From assembly GCF_041431135.1 (NCBI RefSeq), contig NZ_CP107799.1, forward strand, positions 8,696,501-8,760,500: DNA of 64,000 nucleotides, read 5' to 3'. This DNA is from Streptomyces sp. NBC_00554 (GTDB lineage: Bacteria > Actinomycetota > Actinomycetes > Streptomycetales > Streptomycetaceae). Positions 53,431-63,800 of the stretch are shown here, piece after piece (the stretch's first letter is position 1; every line of letters starts with the position of its first letter). The notes under the pieces are model-generated. The model searched no databases, was not told where the DNA came from, and saw only the letters and a list, made by a program, of their open reading frames with translations. Both the position numbers and the translations under genes were made by a program.

Positions 53431-54080
53431 CCCACACCTCCGTCTCCCCGACCGGCGTGGACGCCTTGATCCTCGACTACAACGGGGTTCCGGGCCTACA
53501 GCCCACCACCGGCATGTGGACCCGGCTCGCCGACCTCGCCGAGTGGCCCGACCTGCATCTCCCCTCTTTCCAAGAAGCCTTCTGGGCTCCCCGGAACGCG
53601 TACGACGCGGGGGAGTTGAGTGATCTCGCCTACTGGGCGAAGGTGCTCGGTCACCACCCCGGCCCGCGCTGGCTGCGCACCCTGCGCGACGCCGATACCG
53701 CCATGTGGACCCGTACCGACCCGCGCGTCCTCGACATCCTGTACCGCGCCCGGGCCGCGGGGCTGACGATGGTGCTGCTCTCCAACGCCCCGGCCCACCT
53801 CAGCAATGTCCTGGACGCCACCGACTGGCGGCGCGAGCTGATGACCGACGCCCTCTACTCGGCCCGCCTGGGCCTGTGCAAGCCCGATTCGGCCGCGTAC
53901 GCACAAGCCCTAGCAGCCACCGGCATCGCCGACCCGTCACGCGTGCTGTTCGTCGACGACCGTGACGACAACTGCCGGGCCGCCGCCGAGCTGGGCCTGC
54001 GCACCCTGCACTACACCGGCCAACCCGTAGATCTGGAACAGCAGTTGCTGCCCGTCCCGGCCAACAGCACCCGTTCTTGA
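53427..54080 (+). CDS. HAD-IA-type hydrolase
   Basis: 217 residues from TTG 53,427 (TTGA overlap). Motif I ALILDYNGV (second Asp replaced by Asn), motif II VLLSNAPAH, motif III Lys in GLCKPDSAAY, motif IV VLFVDDRDDNC. Complete for the family. Co-transcribed with the ligase and transporter. Confidence 0.8.
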   Translation: MTHTSVSPTGVDALILDYNGVPGLQPTTGMWTRLADLAEWPDLHLPSFQEAFWAPRNAYDAGELSDLAYWAKVLGHHPGPRWLRTLRDADTAMWTRTDPRVLDILYRARAAGLTMVLLSNAPAHLSNVLDATDWRRELMTDALYSARLGLCKPDSAAYAQALAATGIADPSRVLFVDDRDDNCRAAAELGLRTLHYTGQPVDLEQQLLPVPANSTRS

Positions 54081-54115
54081 TCCACAGGCCGCGCCGCCTC
54101 CATCACCCCGACCCC

Positions 54116-55000
54116 ATGACTTTCGTGCCCGACACCGAAGAGATCGACGGTGACGTCTACGTCTCGCCCCGCCCTCTCGCCGGCAGCACTTTCACCGGCG
54201 ACCCCGCGCTGAAGCCGCTGCTTGCGCTCGGTTTTGATCTCCGTCACGACGACCTTGGCAACGTCTACGTCACCGCGCCCGACCACCGCGTCCGACTCGG
54301 GTACCTGCCGGAGGGAGACGACGACGGATTGTGGAGGATCAACGCCTACCGCGACCGTTTCGGCCCGCCTGCGTGGGGCGTGAGTTTCAGCGACTCCGCG
54401 CCCACCGAGTTCGTGACCGCCTTCACCACCGCCCTCGCCCGGGCATGCGCCGCGGGCCCTGACACCTATCTTGCCCCGCCCGACCTCAGGGATCCCGAAC
54501 TCGGCGCCTTCGACGCCGTCGTCCCGCTGATCAAGAACGGCTGGCAGTTCCAGCACCCGCGTGGGGGCGTGATGGAACTGCAGTCCCCCGACGGGATGGC
54601 CACCTGCGAATACACCACAGGCCGGCTCGACCCGGGAAAGGAACTGACCACCCTGGAGGCCCGATGGCACCTGTGGGGCGGGCCGAAGAGCGGCTACGCC
54701 CGCTGGTATGCCACCGCCACGACCGACACCCCCATCGCCTTGGTGAAGGCCATCAGCCGGAGTGTGTCCGACCCGGCGCCCCTGCCGCGCTGGAAGGATT
54801 CGATGCTCCCTCGGCTGCGCGAGGCCGCCCGGTTGACGCCGGTCGCTCCTCCCGGGCCGCCCGTGCCGACGCCGCTCGACATGCGTCGAGCCGTCGGCCA
54901 CCGCCCTCCGGCGCTCACTGCCCGCAGCGTGCCGCGCTGGAGCACCACCACCACGCCGCCCGCCGCAACCGTCGCTCCGCGGACAGCTGCGCGCCGCTGA
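54116..55000 (+). CDS. DUF317 protein 1
   Basis: 294 residues from ATG 54,116. Two repeats of the DUF317 type: DVYVSPRPLAGSTFTGDPAL.. with TEFVTAFTTALA, and GWQFQHPRGGVMELQSPDG.. with TPIALVKAISRSV. Tail Pro/Arg-rich. DUF317 proteins are abundant in Streptomyces elements and have no established function. Confidence 0.8.
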   Translation: MTFVPDTEEIDGDVYVSPRPLAGSTFTGDPALKPLLALGFDLRHDDLGNVYVTAPDHRVRLGYLPEGDDDGLWRINAYRDRFGPPAWGVSFSDSAPTEFVTAFTTALARACAAGPDTYLAPPDLRDPELGAFDAVVPLIKNGWQFQHPRGGVMELQSPDGMATCEYTTGRLDPGKELTTLEARWHLWGGPKSGYARWYATATTDTPIALVKAISRSVSDPAPLPRWKDSMLPRLREAARLTPVAPPGPPVPTPLDMRRAVGHRPPALTARSVPRWSTTTTPPAATVAPRTAARR

Positions 55001-55055
55001 CACACCAGCACATGCTGCCCTGCGACCAGCGATTCCCGCCTGTTGAACGGTTCTT

Positions 55056-55928
55056 GTGTCGCTCAGCCCGCTGGACGATCTCGACGATCATGACGTGGTC
55101 GAGGTCCTGCCCCGTCACCTGGCCGGTCCTGGCATCCACGACCTCGTCGACGTGTGGCCCTTCCCCTTCGATCAGGGCTGGACCCTCCACCACTCCGAAG
55201 ACGGTCCGGCCATCGTCATCAGTCCCGGCATGCGTCTGCTCGCCGGGCACGTACCGTCCGAGGATCACGTGCGCGGTGGCGAGTGGCTGGTCGCCGCGCA
55301 CCAGGACCCCTTCCGGCCGGCGACCTGGACGGCAACGCTCGACGCCAGCACCCCTGTCGAACTCGTCCGCGACCTGTACGCCGAAGTGCTCGCGCTGTGC
55401 GAGGCAGATAGGCGGGGCGAACGAGATCTGCTGCGCCCAGACGACGTCCGCCCCCAAGACGTATACCTGCCGCTCCTCACCGCCAGCTGGCACCACACGG
55501 TAAAGACGGACGGGGTCCAGTACTTCTGCAGCCCGGACGGCTACGGCGTGCTGCAACACGCCTACGTGCACAAGAACGTGGCTGCACCCCTCTGGTCCGC
55601 GTGGGGCGGGCTACCGGACCACCCGCTCTGGAAGGCCAGGTTCTCCTCCGCCGTGCCTGCCTCCCTGGTCGCGGCGTTCGCCTCCTCCCTGGCCTTACCC
55701 GTGCCGCTCGCCCGCGCCGTGTGGAATATTCCGGCCGACACCCGCCTCCATCTCGCCCTCCCCTCCGCTCTGACCGTTGCCGCCGCGCACCAGGGCGTCC
55801 CGACACAGAGCCGAGCGTCGGCACCCTCGTCGCCGACCCTGCCGTCCGCACACGCCGGGGCCAGCTCCCCGGCCACCGGGCCCGCGCCGTCCGCTCGTCC
55901 CGCCACGCCAGCTGGCCGACCCAGGTAG
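55056..55928 (+). CDS. DUF317 protein 2
   Basis: 290 residues from GTG 55,056. Shares the layout of the previous gene: first domain DVWPFPFDQGWTLHHSEDGP with TPVELVRDLYAEVL, second domain SWHHTVKTDGVQYFCSPDGY with ASLVAAFASSLA. Ala/Pro/Ser tail. Probably arose by duplication. Confidence 0.8.
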   Translation: MSLSPLDDLDDHDVVEVLPRHLAGPGIHDLVDVWPFPFDQGWTLHHSEDGPAIVISPGMRLLAGHVPSEDHVRGGEWLVAAHQDPFRPATWTATLDASTPVELVRDLYAEVLALCEADRRGERDLLRPDDVRPQDVYLPLLTASWHHTVKTDGVQYFCSPDGYGVLQHAYVHKNVAAPLWSAWGGLPDHPLWKARFSSAVPASLVAAFASSLALPVPLARAVWNIPADTRLHLALPSALTVAAAHQGVPTQSRASAPSSPTLPSAHAGASSPATGPAPSARPATPAGRPR

Positions 55929-55970
55929 CCGCCCCGCCGAACCGTCCGCTGCCGAGGAGTACCACCACCG

Positions 55971-56849
55971 TTGTCCCTGCACGCCCAGCACTTCTTCACC
56001 GACTTGCTCGACCTGCCCGTCCACGAACGACGGGTGATCGGCGATGCCTGCTACGCGGTCATCGCGCCCGACTCGCCGCTGCGGCTGCGCATTGAGTTCG
56101 CCCAGACCATCCGAGAACGTGAGTACGGCGGACTGCGCCTGAGCATCCTCCACCCGGACCGCGGCGCCCTCGACCACGCGTACCTGTCCTTCGCCGACCA
56201 GGGCACGTTCGCCGTCCGGGATGCCCGCCTCGGCAAACAGCCCGGACATGACGGTTACGGCGTCGTACGGGACTGGCACGACGACGACACCTCACCCTGG
56301 ATCGGCGCCGCCGTCATACCCCTGAGCCATGCCATCCAGGACTACCTGAAGGTCTGGACGCCCAAACCGTCCCCGCCCAGCAGCGCCGACAGCGCACGGC
56401 GGCGACCGGCTCAGCTCGATACGGATCCTGAGCCGTCCCGGGGATGCTGGCTCACAGACGCCGACTTCCTCACCCGCCTCCACCAGGCCACCCCCCTCTG
56501 GCTGGACATCGTCGACAGCGTCCTCGACGACGGACTTCCCCTCAGTCAAGCACTGACCGGCAGCCGCGAGCACGCTGCCCAACTGCTCGAAATTCCACCG
56601 GCGTTCGGCCTCCTGATCGAAGCCGAGGCCGCGGCCCGGATCGTGCATGCCGCTGGCCTACCGGCGGGCACACTGCGCGGTGCCTCCGTCGCGCAGGGCC
56701 TATCGCACATCGCGACGCTGCCCATCGAGGACCAACACCACCTCGTCCGGGCCGCCGCCCGCGGAAGCACGATCGACGCCCCCGCGCACCATCCAGGGCA
56801 AACCCGTCCGACCCCGCCGCCCCAGCCGTCGCTGGCCCGTACCCGCTGA
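55971..56849 (+). CDS. Hypothetical two-domain protein
   Basis: 292 residues from TTG 55,971. N-terminal alpha/beta domain (GLRLSILHPDRGALDHAYLS) and C-terminal helical domain (about 165-255, LLEIPPAFGLLIEAEAAARI) with a Pro/Arg tail. Not recognised; follows the DUF317 pair and precedes the wall-anchored protein. Confidence 0.65.
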   Translation: MSLHAQHFFTDLLDLPVHERRVIGDACYAVIAPDSPLRLRIEFAQTIREREYGGLRLSILHPDRGALDHAYLSFADQGTFAVRDARLGKQPGHDGYGVVRDWHDDDTSPWIGAAVIPLSHAIQDYLKVWTPKPSPPSSADSARRRPAQLDTDPEPSRGCWLTDADFLTRLHQATPLWLDIVDSVLDDGLPLSQALTGSREHAAQLLEIPPAFGLLIEAEAAARIVHAAGLPAGTLRGASVAQGLSHIATLPIEDQHHLVRAAARGSTIDAPAHHPGQTRPTPPPQPSLARTR

Positions 56850-56913
56850 CCGGCACTATCCCGCTTGCATCGACGGGCAGCCCTGCCCGCGTCCCCTCCA
56901 GGAGAGTTTCTTC

Positions 56914-57912
56914 TTGCCTACCCGTTCCGCCCGCCGCCTGTCCGCCGTGGCCGTCACCGTTGCCACAGTGACCGGCGCGGTGGCCTTGGCCCCAGCCGCC
57001 TCCGCGAACACCCCCGAGCCGACCCCGTCCACGTCCGTCACTCCGCTGAGCGCGGCCGGGAACGGCGGCGTCACCATCCTGAAGAAGGACCCGGGCGGCG
57101 ATGTTGTCGCCGGCGCCACGTTCACCCTGCTCGACTCCACCGGTAAGCAGGCCGCCGGCGGCACCACCAACGCGGAGGGCCAGCTGGCCTTCCAGGACCT
57201 CGCGCCTGGTGTCTACCGGCTCAAGGAAGTCGCCAGCGGCAGCCCGTTGCACGAGGTCGTCGACGACCAGGACGTCATCGTCACCCCGGGTGCCGACACC
57301 CCGCTGACCATCATCGACCCGTTCAAGCCCGCCTCAGTTCGGCTGAAGGCCAGGGACGACAAGACCGGCAAGCTGCTTGCTGGATCCACGGTCAACATCG
57401 GCAGCGGCGACAAGACCATCCGGACGCTGACGACCGGCTCCGACGGAACGGCCAGCGGCAAAGTACCTATCAACTCCCGCACCGGCAGCGACTTCTGGGT
57501 CGAACAGGTGAAGGCGCCCGCTGGCTACGAGATCTACACGTCCGTGAAGGAATTCAAGGCCAAGCCGGGCGATCCCGTGACCGTGACCGTCACCAACGCC
57601 AAGACCGTCACCACCCCGCCGCCCACGGAGAAGCCGACCGATAAGCCAAGCAACCAGCCGACCCCGGACAAGACCGACAAGGATGAGGACAACCCGGCGC
57701 CGTCCGCCTCGGGTACCCCTGCCTCCGACGAGACCGCGTCGAGCACCGCGGTCCCCGCCTCTGCGGGCTCTCTCGCGCATACCGGCGCCGACGCCACCCC
57801 GTGGCTGATCGCCGGGGCCGGAGTCCTGATCGCTGCCGGCGGAGGCGCCCTCTTCGCGGCCCGTCGCCGGCGCGCGGACAACTCCACCGACGACGGCTCC
57901 ACCATGAGCTGA
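56914..57912 (+). CDS. LPXTG-type wall-anchored SpaA-like protein
   Basis: 332 residues from TTG 56,914 (AGGAGAG upstream). Signal peptide to about 33 (LAPAASANT). Two prealbumin-like SpaA domains (about 52-135, GGVTILKKDPGGDVVAGATF with GVYRLKEVASG; about 137-228, VRLKARDDKTGKLLAGSTVN with FWVEQVKAPAGYEIY). Thr/Pro-rich stalk, sortase signal LAHTG, a transmembrane helix and RRRR. It would be attached to peptidoglycan by a class E sortase. A surface protein in an element operon may act in mating contact or as an adhesin. Confidence 0.88.
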   Translation: MPTRSARRLSAVAVTVATVTGAVALAPAASANTPEPTPSTSVTPLSAAGNGGVTILKKDPGGDVVAGATFTLLDSTGKQAAGGTTNAEGQLAFQDLAPGVYRLKEVASGSPLHEVVDDQDVIVTPGADTPLTIIDPFKPASVRLKARDDKTGKLLAGSTVNIGSGDKTIRTLTTGSDGTASGKVPINSRTGSDFWVEQVKAPAGYEIYTSVKEFKAKPGDPVTVTVTNAKTVTTPPPTEKPTDKPSNQPTPDKTDKDEDNPAPSASGTPASDETASSTAVPASAGSLAHTGADATPWLIAGAGVLIAAGGGALFAARRRRADNSTDDGSTMS

Positions 57913-57932
57913 CCTCACCCGCTTCACTCCGC

Positions 57933-57972
57933 AAAGCCTCCGGAAATCGGATCGTTCGATTCCGGGGGCTTT
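57933..57972 (+). terminator. Hairpin terminator
   Basis: Arms AAAGCCTCCGGAA and TTCCGGGGGCTTT with one mismatch and a 14-nt loop, 20 bp after the stop of the wall-anchored gene. The T-run is short, as usual in this group. It ends the long plus-strand block. Confidence 0.7.
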
Positions 57973-58338
57973 GTCGTGGGCGCTTAGGTGGGGCCTGCTG
58001 ATGGAGGCGCCAATTGGACGCTCTGGTCTGACGTTCCGGGCGGAAAGGCCAAAATCCTCGACCGGGTGACCAGGGTAGGCGGCGCTGCTGATGGGGAATT
58101 GCATGACCGCCGGCAGACCTGGCCACGCCAGCCAGCCAGGTCCAGCAGGAGGCGGGTGGATGCCTCGGCGACCGCCGCGGTCTTGCCGGTGGTGAAGGCA
58201 TCCATCATCGGGTCCAGGGTCTGGACGAAAGTGGGGGTAGCGAGGGCTAGACCCGTCCGATTTCCGGACCTCGCACATCGCGTGCGGGGTGCCTGCACAA
58301 TAGCTTTGACTAACCGTCAGATCACGAAGGGCCGCACC
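57973..58338. other. Intergenic stretch with possible remnant
   Basis: No intact gene. On the minus strand a frame reads TFVQTLDPMMDAFTTGKTAA then AEASTRLLLDLAGWRGQV with no start or continuation. It looks protein-like but I cannot identify it. Probably a remnant near the element boundary. Confidence 0.3.
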
Positions 58339-58734
58339 ATGGATGACGCCTCCCGATATCGGCGGTGGACGCCGCGCACCACCCCGACTGATGTGGCCGA
58401 CGGCGGCAAGCGGGGCCGCGCAGTCCGCATCCGGGCTACCGCGGCGACCGCCGCCGCCCGTGTCCGCGAGCAGGCTGTGAAGGCCGCCATGGTCGCCCGC
58501 CCGCACGTTGTGCCTATCGTCACCACCGTCGCGGCAGTCGCCGTCACCTCCTTGTTCTCCTCCGTCCGCGACGACGGCCGGCCAACCGGCCGGGGCCCGT
58601 CGCCGTCCCCGCAGTGCCAGCCGACCAGCGGGGGCCTGTCCTCGTCGTGCCGGGAGTGTGGGCGCCCCCTCACTGACGAGCTATCCCGTCTGGCCGGGTA
58701 CGGGCCGACCTGCGCCCGTTATCTGCTCATCTGA
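58339..58734 (+). CDS. DUF6011-like small zinc protein
   Basis: 131 residues from ATG 58,339. A basic, Ala-rich N-terminus with a hydrophobic stretch (VPIVTTVAAVAVTSLFSS), then a C-terminal zinc-type motif (SCRECGRPLTDELSRLAGYG, PTCARYL; C-x2-C..C). DUF6011-like modules occur in many actinobacterial mobile genes. Function unknown. Confidence 0.62.
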   Translation: MDDASRYRRWTPRTTPTDVADGGKRGRAVRIRATAATAAARVREQAVKAAMVARPHVVPIVTTVAAVAVTSLFSSVRDDGRPTGRGPSPSPQCQPTSGGLSSSCRECGRPLTDELSRLAGYGPTCARYLLI

Positions 58735-59162
58735 GTACGTTGCGGCATAGGGAGTCCCTGCTCGACGAGCAGGGGCTTCATTCGCGCTCGGAGCGCGATC
58801 GTGGAGGGGTGCGGGCAGGCAGCGGGCGTCGTGGACCAGTCAAGGACGCCGGTGCCTGGACGGCCACTGTGGGCCGTCTTACCGAGGCTGCTGAACCGAA
58901 GTCTGGAACGTGAGACGTAGCGCAATTCTGGAGCGGGCATCCGGCCGCTCCTGACGTTCCTCTCGGCGCGGAGGGGTGCCCCGGGGCAGAGCGAACCGGC
59001 GAGTTTTCGTTGACTACCGGGGCTGGCGGTGCCGGGTGATCGAGAACCCTCAAGGTGTCGGAGCGGAGTGCTGGTCATGCGCCAACCAAGCACCAGGCCA
59101 ATACGCCTGACGGCGCATTCATCCAACATCGTAAGATCTCGGCATCACGATCCTGGGGGGCC
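58735..59162. other. Intergenic, no gene seen
   Basis: About 430 bp before the S-subunit-like gene with no convincing coding frame, repeat or RNA structure beyond short hairpins. Confidence 0.4.
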
Positions 59163-60710
59163 TTGTCCAGCACAGAGCAGCACGAAGAGTCGTCGCCGGA
59201 CCGCCTGCCGTTCGAATCGGTGTTCAGTACGGTCTTCAACGGATGGGCTTTTGACCGTCGGGCCGCAGACGGCGCCTGCGGGCCGGCCGACTCGGACGCT
59301 GTCCGCCTCATCTGGCTGAAAAACATTGGGCGAGATGGTGTGATCGCGGAACCGGATCCGGAAGTCGATGACTGGCGCAACGATGCGCCGGAGCGGCTTC
59401 GTCTCCGCGCCGGCGACATCTTGCTGTCATCGGTGATTTCCGGTCGGCCGAAGGCTGCTCTAGTACAGGAAGCCGATCTACCGGCCGTTGCTGTGCGCAG
59501 CCTCTTCGTGCTCCGCCCGACCAAATCCTTGTCGCCGGAGCACGCCCGTCTAATCCTCGCGTTCCTGCGCTCCGATACCGTCGGAGATCTCAAAGCCGGG
59601 ACATCCGGGCAACAGCACCTCAGGCTCTCCTCGGTCAAGGCGCTGGACCTGCCGAATGAAGACCAGGCGCTGTCCGCAGCTCTGGCAGATCTTGCTGCCG
59701 CCGGGCAGCGGCTGGGTGAAATGGCGGCCGAAGCCGGCGCGCTTGCGCAGTCGGTCTTCGACAGGAACGGGAGCCCGGAGGAGGCCAGGCGGCGCATTAT
59801 CACTACCGGCCAGCTGACCCGGCTCCGGTCTGTAGCTGCTGCCCAACTCGACGATCCGGACTTCATCGTCCGCACGCGATACCCCTATCCGATCGCCCTG
59901 CGCTGGCGGAACGTCGAAGCACAGAAGAGCGCGGACGGCCAGGACGATGCCCAGGCGAAGGAGTACGCGGCCGTACTCAAGGCCGCGGAAACCCTGCTTG
60001 GATACAGCGCGCTTCTCACGACCGCTCTGGCGCATGAGGCCGGCATCACCTGCAAGGCCATCAGAGCGTTCAACAAGAAGATCGCAACCGGGCCCGGCGG
60101 CCCCGGCTTCGGAGACTGGCAGCGCATCCTCCAGCAGATTCCAACAGCGGAGGGAATGTCCCGCCTTCCCCCCGAGCACCCCCTCCATGAGCTCGCAGTC
60201 TTCCTTGCGGACGACGAGGCCGAGGCAGCGTGCCGAAGCCTGGGCACCAAGCGCAACAGCAGGGCCCACGGGCGTGAAGACCTTCCCGCTGTCTCGGCCG
60301 CCAAGTTGAAGGAGGCTCAAGACGGCCTGCGCTTCCTCCTCGACCGAGCACGGTTCCTCGCTGACCTGCAGCTGCTCGATGTGACCAACGTGGTGTGGGA
60401 TCCCCACGAGCAGTCGGACACCGTCACCTTTCGGCGGTTGATGGGCGACCACCCGGTCGTTCCCACAGAGAGCCTGTGTTACGCCGGACCGGAACGCATC
60501 GGCCACGTCCTGTACCTGGCTGACCGCGACCAAGGACTCCATCGGCTGAGCCCGTTCCTCACCTGCGAGAAGTGCAAGGACTGCGCTGCTCTGTCGCTGT
60601 TTCATGCCGACAAGGAAGAGGGGGTGCTGCTCCAGACGAGCCTCGACCACGGCCACTTCTACCCGTACGAGGGGGACGAGCGGGCGCTTCGAGCAGTCGG
60701 GCTCCGATAG
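59163..60710 (+). CDS. Type I restriction S-subunit-like fusion protein
   Basis: 515 residues from TTG 59,163 (GGGGGG upstream). N-terminal about 190 residues resemble one target-recognition half of HsdS: LIWLKNIGRDGVI, RLRAGDILLSSVISGRPKAA, LILAFLRSDTVGDLKAGTSG with QQHLRLSSVKALDLP, then a coiled-coil spacer. The C-terminal about 310 residues are an uncharacterised helical domain (ALRWRNVEAQKS, LLTTALAHEAGI) ending with a Cys knuckle (LTCEKCKDCAAL). No hsdM or hsdR is nearby. Such solitary fusions may be effectors or adaptors of conflict systems. Only one recognition domain is present where HsdS has two. Confidence 0.7.
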   Translation: MSSTEQHEESSPDRLPFESVFSTVFNGWAFDRRAADGACGPADSDAVRLIWLKNIGRDGVIAEPDPEVDDWRNDAPERLRLRAGDILLSSVISGRPKAALVQEADLPAVAVRSLFVLRPTKSLSPEHARLILAFLRSDTVGDLKAGTSGQQHLRLSSVKALDLPNEDQALSAALADLAAAGQRLGEMAAEAGALAQSVFDRNGSPEEARRRIITTGQLTRLRSVAAAQLDDPDFIVRTRYPYPIALRWRNVEAQKSADGQDDAQAKEYAAVLKAAETLLGYSALLTTALAHEAGITCKAIRAFNKKIATGPGGPGFGDWQRILQQIPTAEGMSRLPPEHPLHELAVFLADDEAEAACRSLGTKRNSRAHGREDLPAVSAAKLKEAQDGLRFLLDRARFLADLQLLDVTNVVWDPHEQSDTVTFRRLMGDHPVVPTESLCYAGPERIGHVLYLADRDQGLHRLSPFLTCEKCKDCAALSLFHADKEEGVLLQTSLDHGHFYPYEGDERALRAVGLR

Positions 60711-60812
60711 CTCCGGACCTTGCGGCCGAACCGCTTCGCCGCGCGTGACGCCCGGCGGGCGTCACGATGGCCCTGTCGCGGGCGCGGGTGAGGCTTTGAT
60801 TCCCTCGGATCG

Positions 60813-63800
60813 TCACCTGAATCGCCCCGGCTGATGAGCCCGGGTCAGGCCCGCGAGTGCGTGCGCGCGGTGCACGATCATGTTGACCGAGCCGCGGTCT
60901 CGCTCGATGTGTCCCTCCAGCAGCACCGCAGGGGCGCCGAGGACTGCCTCGCGCGTGCGTTCCCAGACCGGGGGAGAGAAGACCAGGTTGATCATGCCGG
61001 TCTCATCCTCCAGGGCACCGAACGCCACCCCCTTGGCCGTCGGGGGCCGTTGGATGTACTTGGCCAGTCCGCCGACCCGCACCCGGGTCTGGTCGGCCAG
61101 GTCACGCGCCTCGCGTGCGGGCAGCGCCCCCTGTGAGGCCAGCAGAGCACGGAGGTGCTGCGCCGGGTGGGCGGTGGCGCTGGCGCCAGAGGCATCGAGG
61201 TCGGCGGCAGTGGCCTCGGCCGTGGTCATGACCGGCAACTCCGGCGCGGGCGCCAGGTCGTCCAACCCCGGAAGGACGTCCTGGATCTCGCCCGTATAGG
61301 CGCCGGCCGACCACAGGGCGGTGCGCCGGTCCACGCCGAGGCCATCGAACGCCCCGGCGGTGGCCAGCTGCTCCATCAGCTTCGCCGACAGCCGCGTGCG
61401 GCGGGCGACGTCGGCCACCGAGCGGAACGCCACGGTGCCGCGCGCGGTCAGGATCCGCTCGGCGATCTCCTCGCTGATCCCGGTCACGGAGGTCAGTCCG
61501 CGGCGGATCGCCGGCCGTCGCTCCGGCTGATCGGCGTGAGGCTCGAGCGTGGCGTGCACACCGGAGCACTGAATGTCGCCACCCCGGACCTCGATGCCGT
61601 GCTGCTTGGCATCCTGGATGAGCGTCTGCGAGTCGTAGAAACCCATCGGGAGATGCGCCATAATCCCCGCAAGCATGGCGTGCGGAAAGTGGTACTTCAC
61701 CCAGGCGCTGGCATAAATGATGCCCGCCATCGACTGGGCGTGAGACTGCGGGAATCCATAATCCGAAAACGCTTCTATCATGCCCACAATGCGCTCGGAG
61801 GCGGCTTGGTCGATTCCCTTGGCAGTCATCCCGGCAAGTAGTCGTCCGCGCAGCTGTGCCACCTTTTCGGGAGAGTGCTTGGCGGCCATCGCCTTACGGA
61901 GACGGTCCGCCTCGCCCGGGGTAAAACCTGCACAGTCGATGGCCAGGGCCATGGCCTGCTCTTGCCACAAAGCGACCCCGAGAGTTTTGGAAAGTGCTGG
62001 TTCGGCGAGCGGGTGCGGATAGGTTACGGGCTCCAGGCCGGCCCGTCGCCGCAAATACGGATGTTTTGAGCCGGCCTGAATTGGGCCCGGCCTGATGATT
62101 GAGGCGGCCACTGCGAGGTCCTCGAAACATCGGGGCTGAAGCTGCGGCAGGGTCGAGACCTGCGCCCTTGACTCGGCCTGGAACACGCCTATGGTTTGAC
62201 CTGCGGCAATCATGGCGTACACGTCCGGGTCGTCCTGCGGAATCGAGGCCATGTCCAGTCTGATTCCGTGGTGTTCGGCTATGAGGTCGCATGCGGTGTG
62301 CAATGCGGCCAACATGCCCAATCCTAGGATGTCAATTTTCAGAAGATGGGCGGCGGCAACATCGTCTTTATCGCCTTGCAGTACCGAGCGGCCTTCTCGG
62401 GTGGCCCATTCGACCGGAATGATTTCCCCGATGGGCTGGCGGGTCAGCACCATCCCTCCGACATGGATACCCAAATGCCGTGGCAGGGTGTGTAGTTGTC
62501 CTGCGAGGGAGCGTACATCGGCGGGGATGTCGACCTCGGGTCCGGGCGGTTCGTGGTGAATATGGCGGGTCATCTCATTGATCCGTGCCATGGGATAACC
62601 GAGGGCGCGTGCTGAATCCCGCACACTCAGGCGGGGTTGGTAGGTGATGAGGTTCGCCACCTGTGCGCAGTGCGACCGGCCGTATTTGGCATACAGGTAC
62701 TGGATCACCTCCTCCCGGCGGTCGTTCTCGAAATCGATGTCGATGTCCGGGTCGGTCTTTTCGGCGTGCAGAAATCTCTCAAAGAGCAGGCCGTGCTTGA
62801 GTGCGTCGACCGAGGTGATGCCCAGCGCGTAGCAGACCACCGAGGAGGCGGCGCTGCCGCGCCCCTGGCACCAGATCCCCTGCTCGGCCGCGTACCGCGT
62901 GATGTCCCAGCAGATCAAGAAGTAGCCCTGCATGCCCATGTCGGTGATCACGGACAGTTCGTAGTCGAGCTGTTTCCACGCCGCCCCGGCTGCCGGGGCG
63001 GTACGCGGCCCGTACCGGCGGGCGCAGCCTTCCTCCGCGAGGTGGCGCAGATAGCTGCCGGGGGTGTGCCCGGCGGGCACCTCGAAGTCCGGCAGCTGCG
63101 GGCGCAGTTTGCTCAGGTCGATGACGCTGCTGCGGGCGAGATCGACGGCGGATGCGATGGCCTGCGGGTAGCGGGCCATGAGGATGCGCATCTCCTCGGC
63201 GGTGCGCAGATGCGCCGTCGGGGCCGGCGGCAACTCCCCGATCGCGGTGTCGAGGTTCTCGCGGCGGTGCAGCGCGGTCAGCGCCGCCGCCAGCCGCGCA
63301 GAACGCGGGGCCGCGTAGCGGACCGCGTTCGTGGCCACCACGGGCAGTCGCCATCGCTGCGCCACCGCGTGCACGGCGGCGTTGCGCGGGCCGTCTTCGG
63401 GCAGCCGGTGATCGACGAGTTCGGCGTGCAGGTGGGTGCGGCCGAAGAGGTCCACCAGCCGGTCCATCCGGGCATGGATGGCGTCGGTGTCGTACGCCGC
63501 CTCGCCGACGGCGGGGCAGCCGGTGAGGATCGCCCACTGGCCCTCGTGCGCGGCAGCCGACAGCGCGTCGAGGTCGTAGACCGGGGCGCCCTTGGCACCG
63601 GCCAGCTGCCCGGCGCTGATCGCCGCGGACAGCCGAGTGAAGCCCAGCAGGCTGCGGGCGATCACCACGATCGACCCGAGGCACTGGTCCAGGGTGAGTT
63701 CGGCGCCGTAGATGGTGCCGATGCCGTACTCGCCCGCGGCCTCCGCCAGACGTCTCGCGCCGTAGAGCCCGTTGGTGTCGGTGATCGCCAGGGACTCGAT

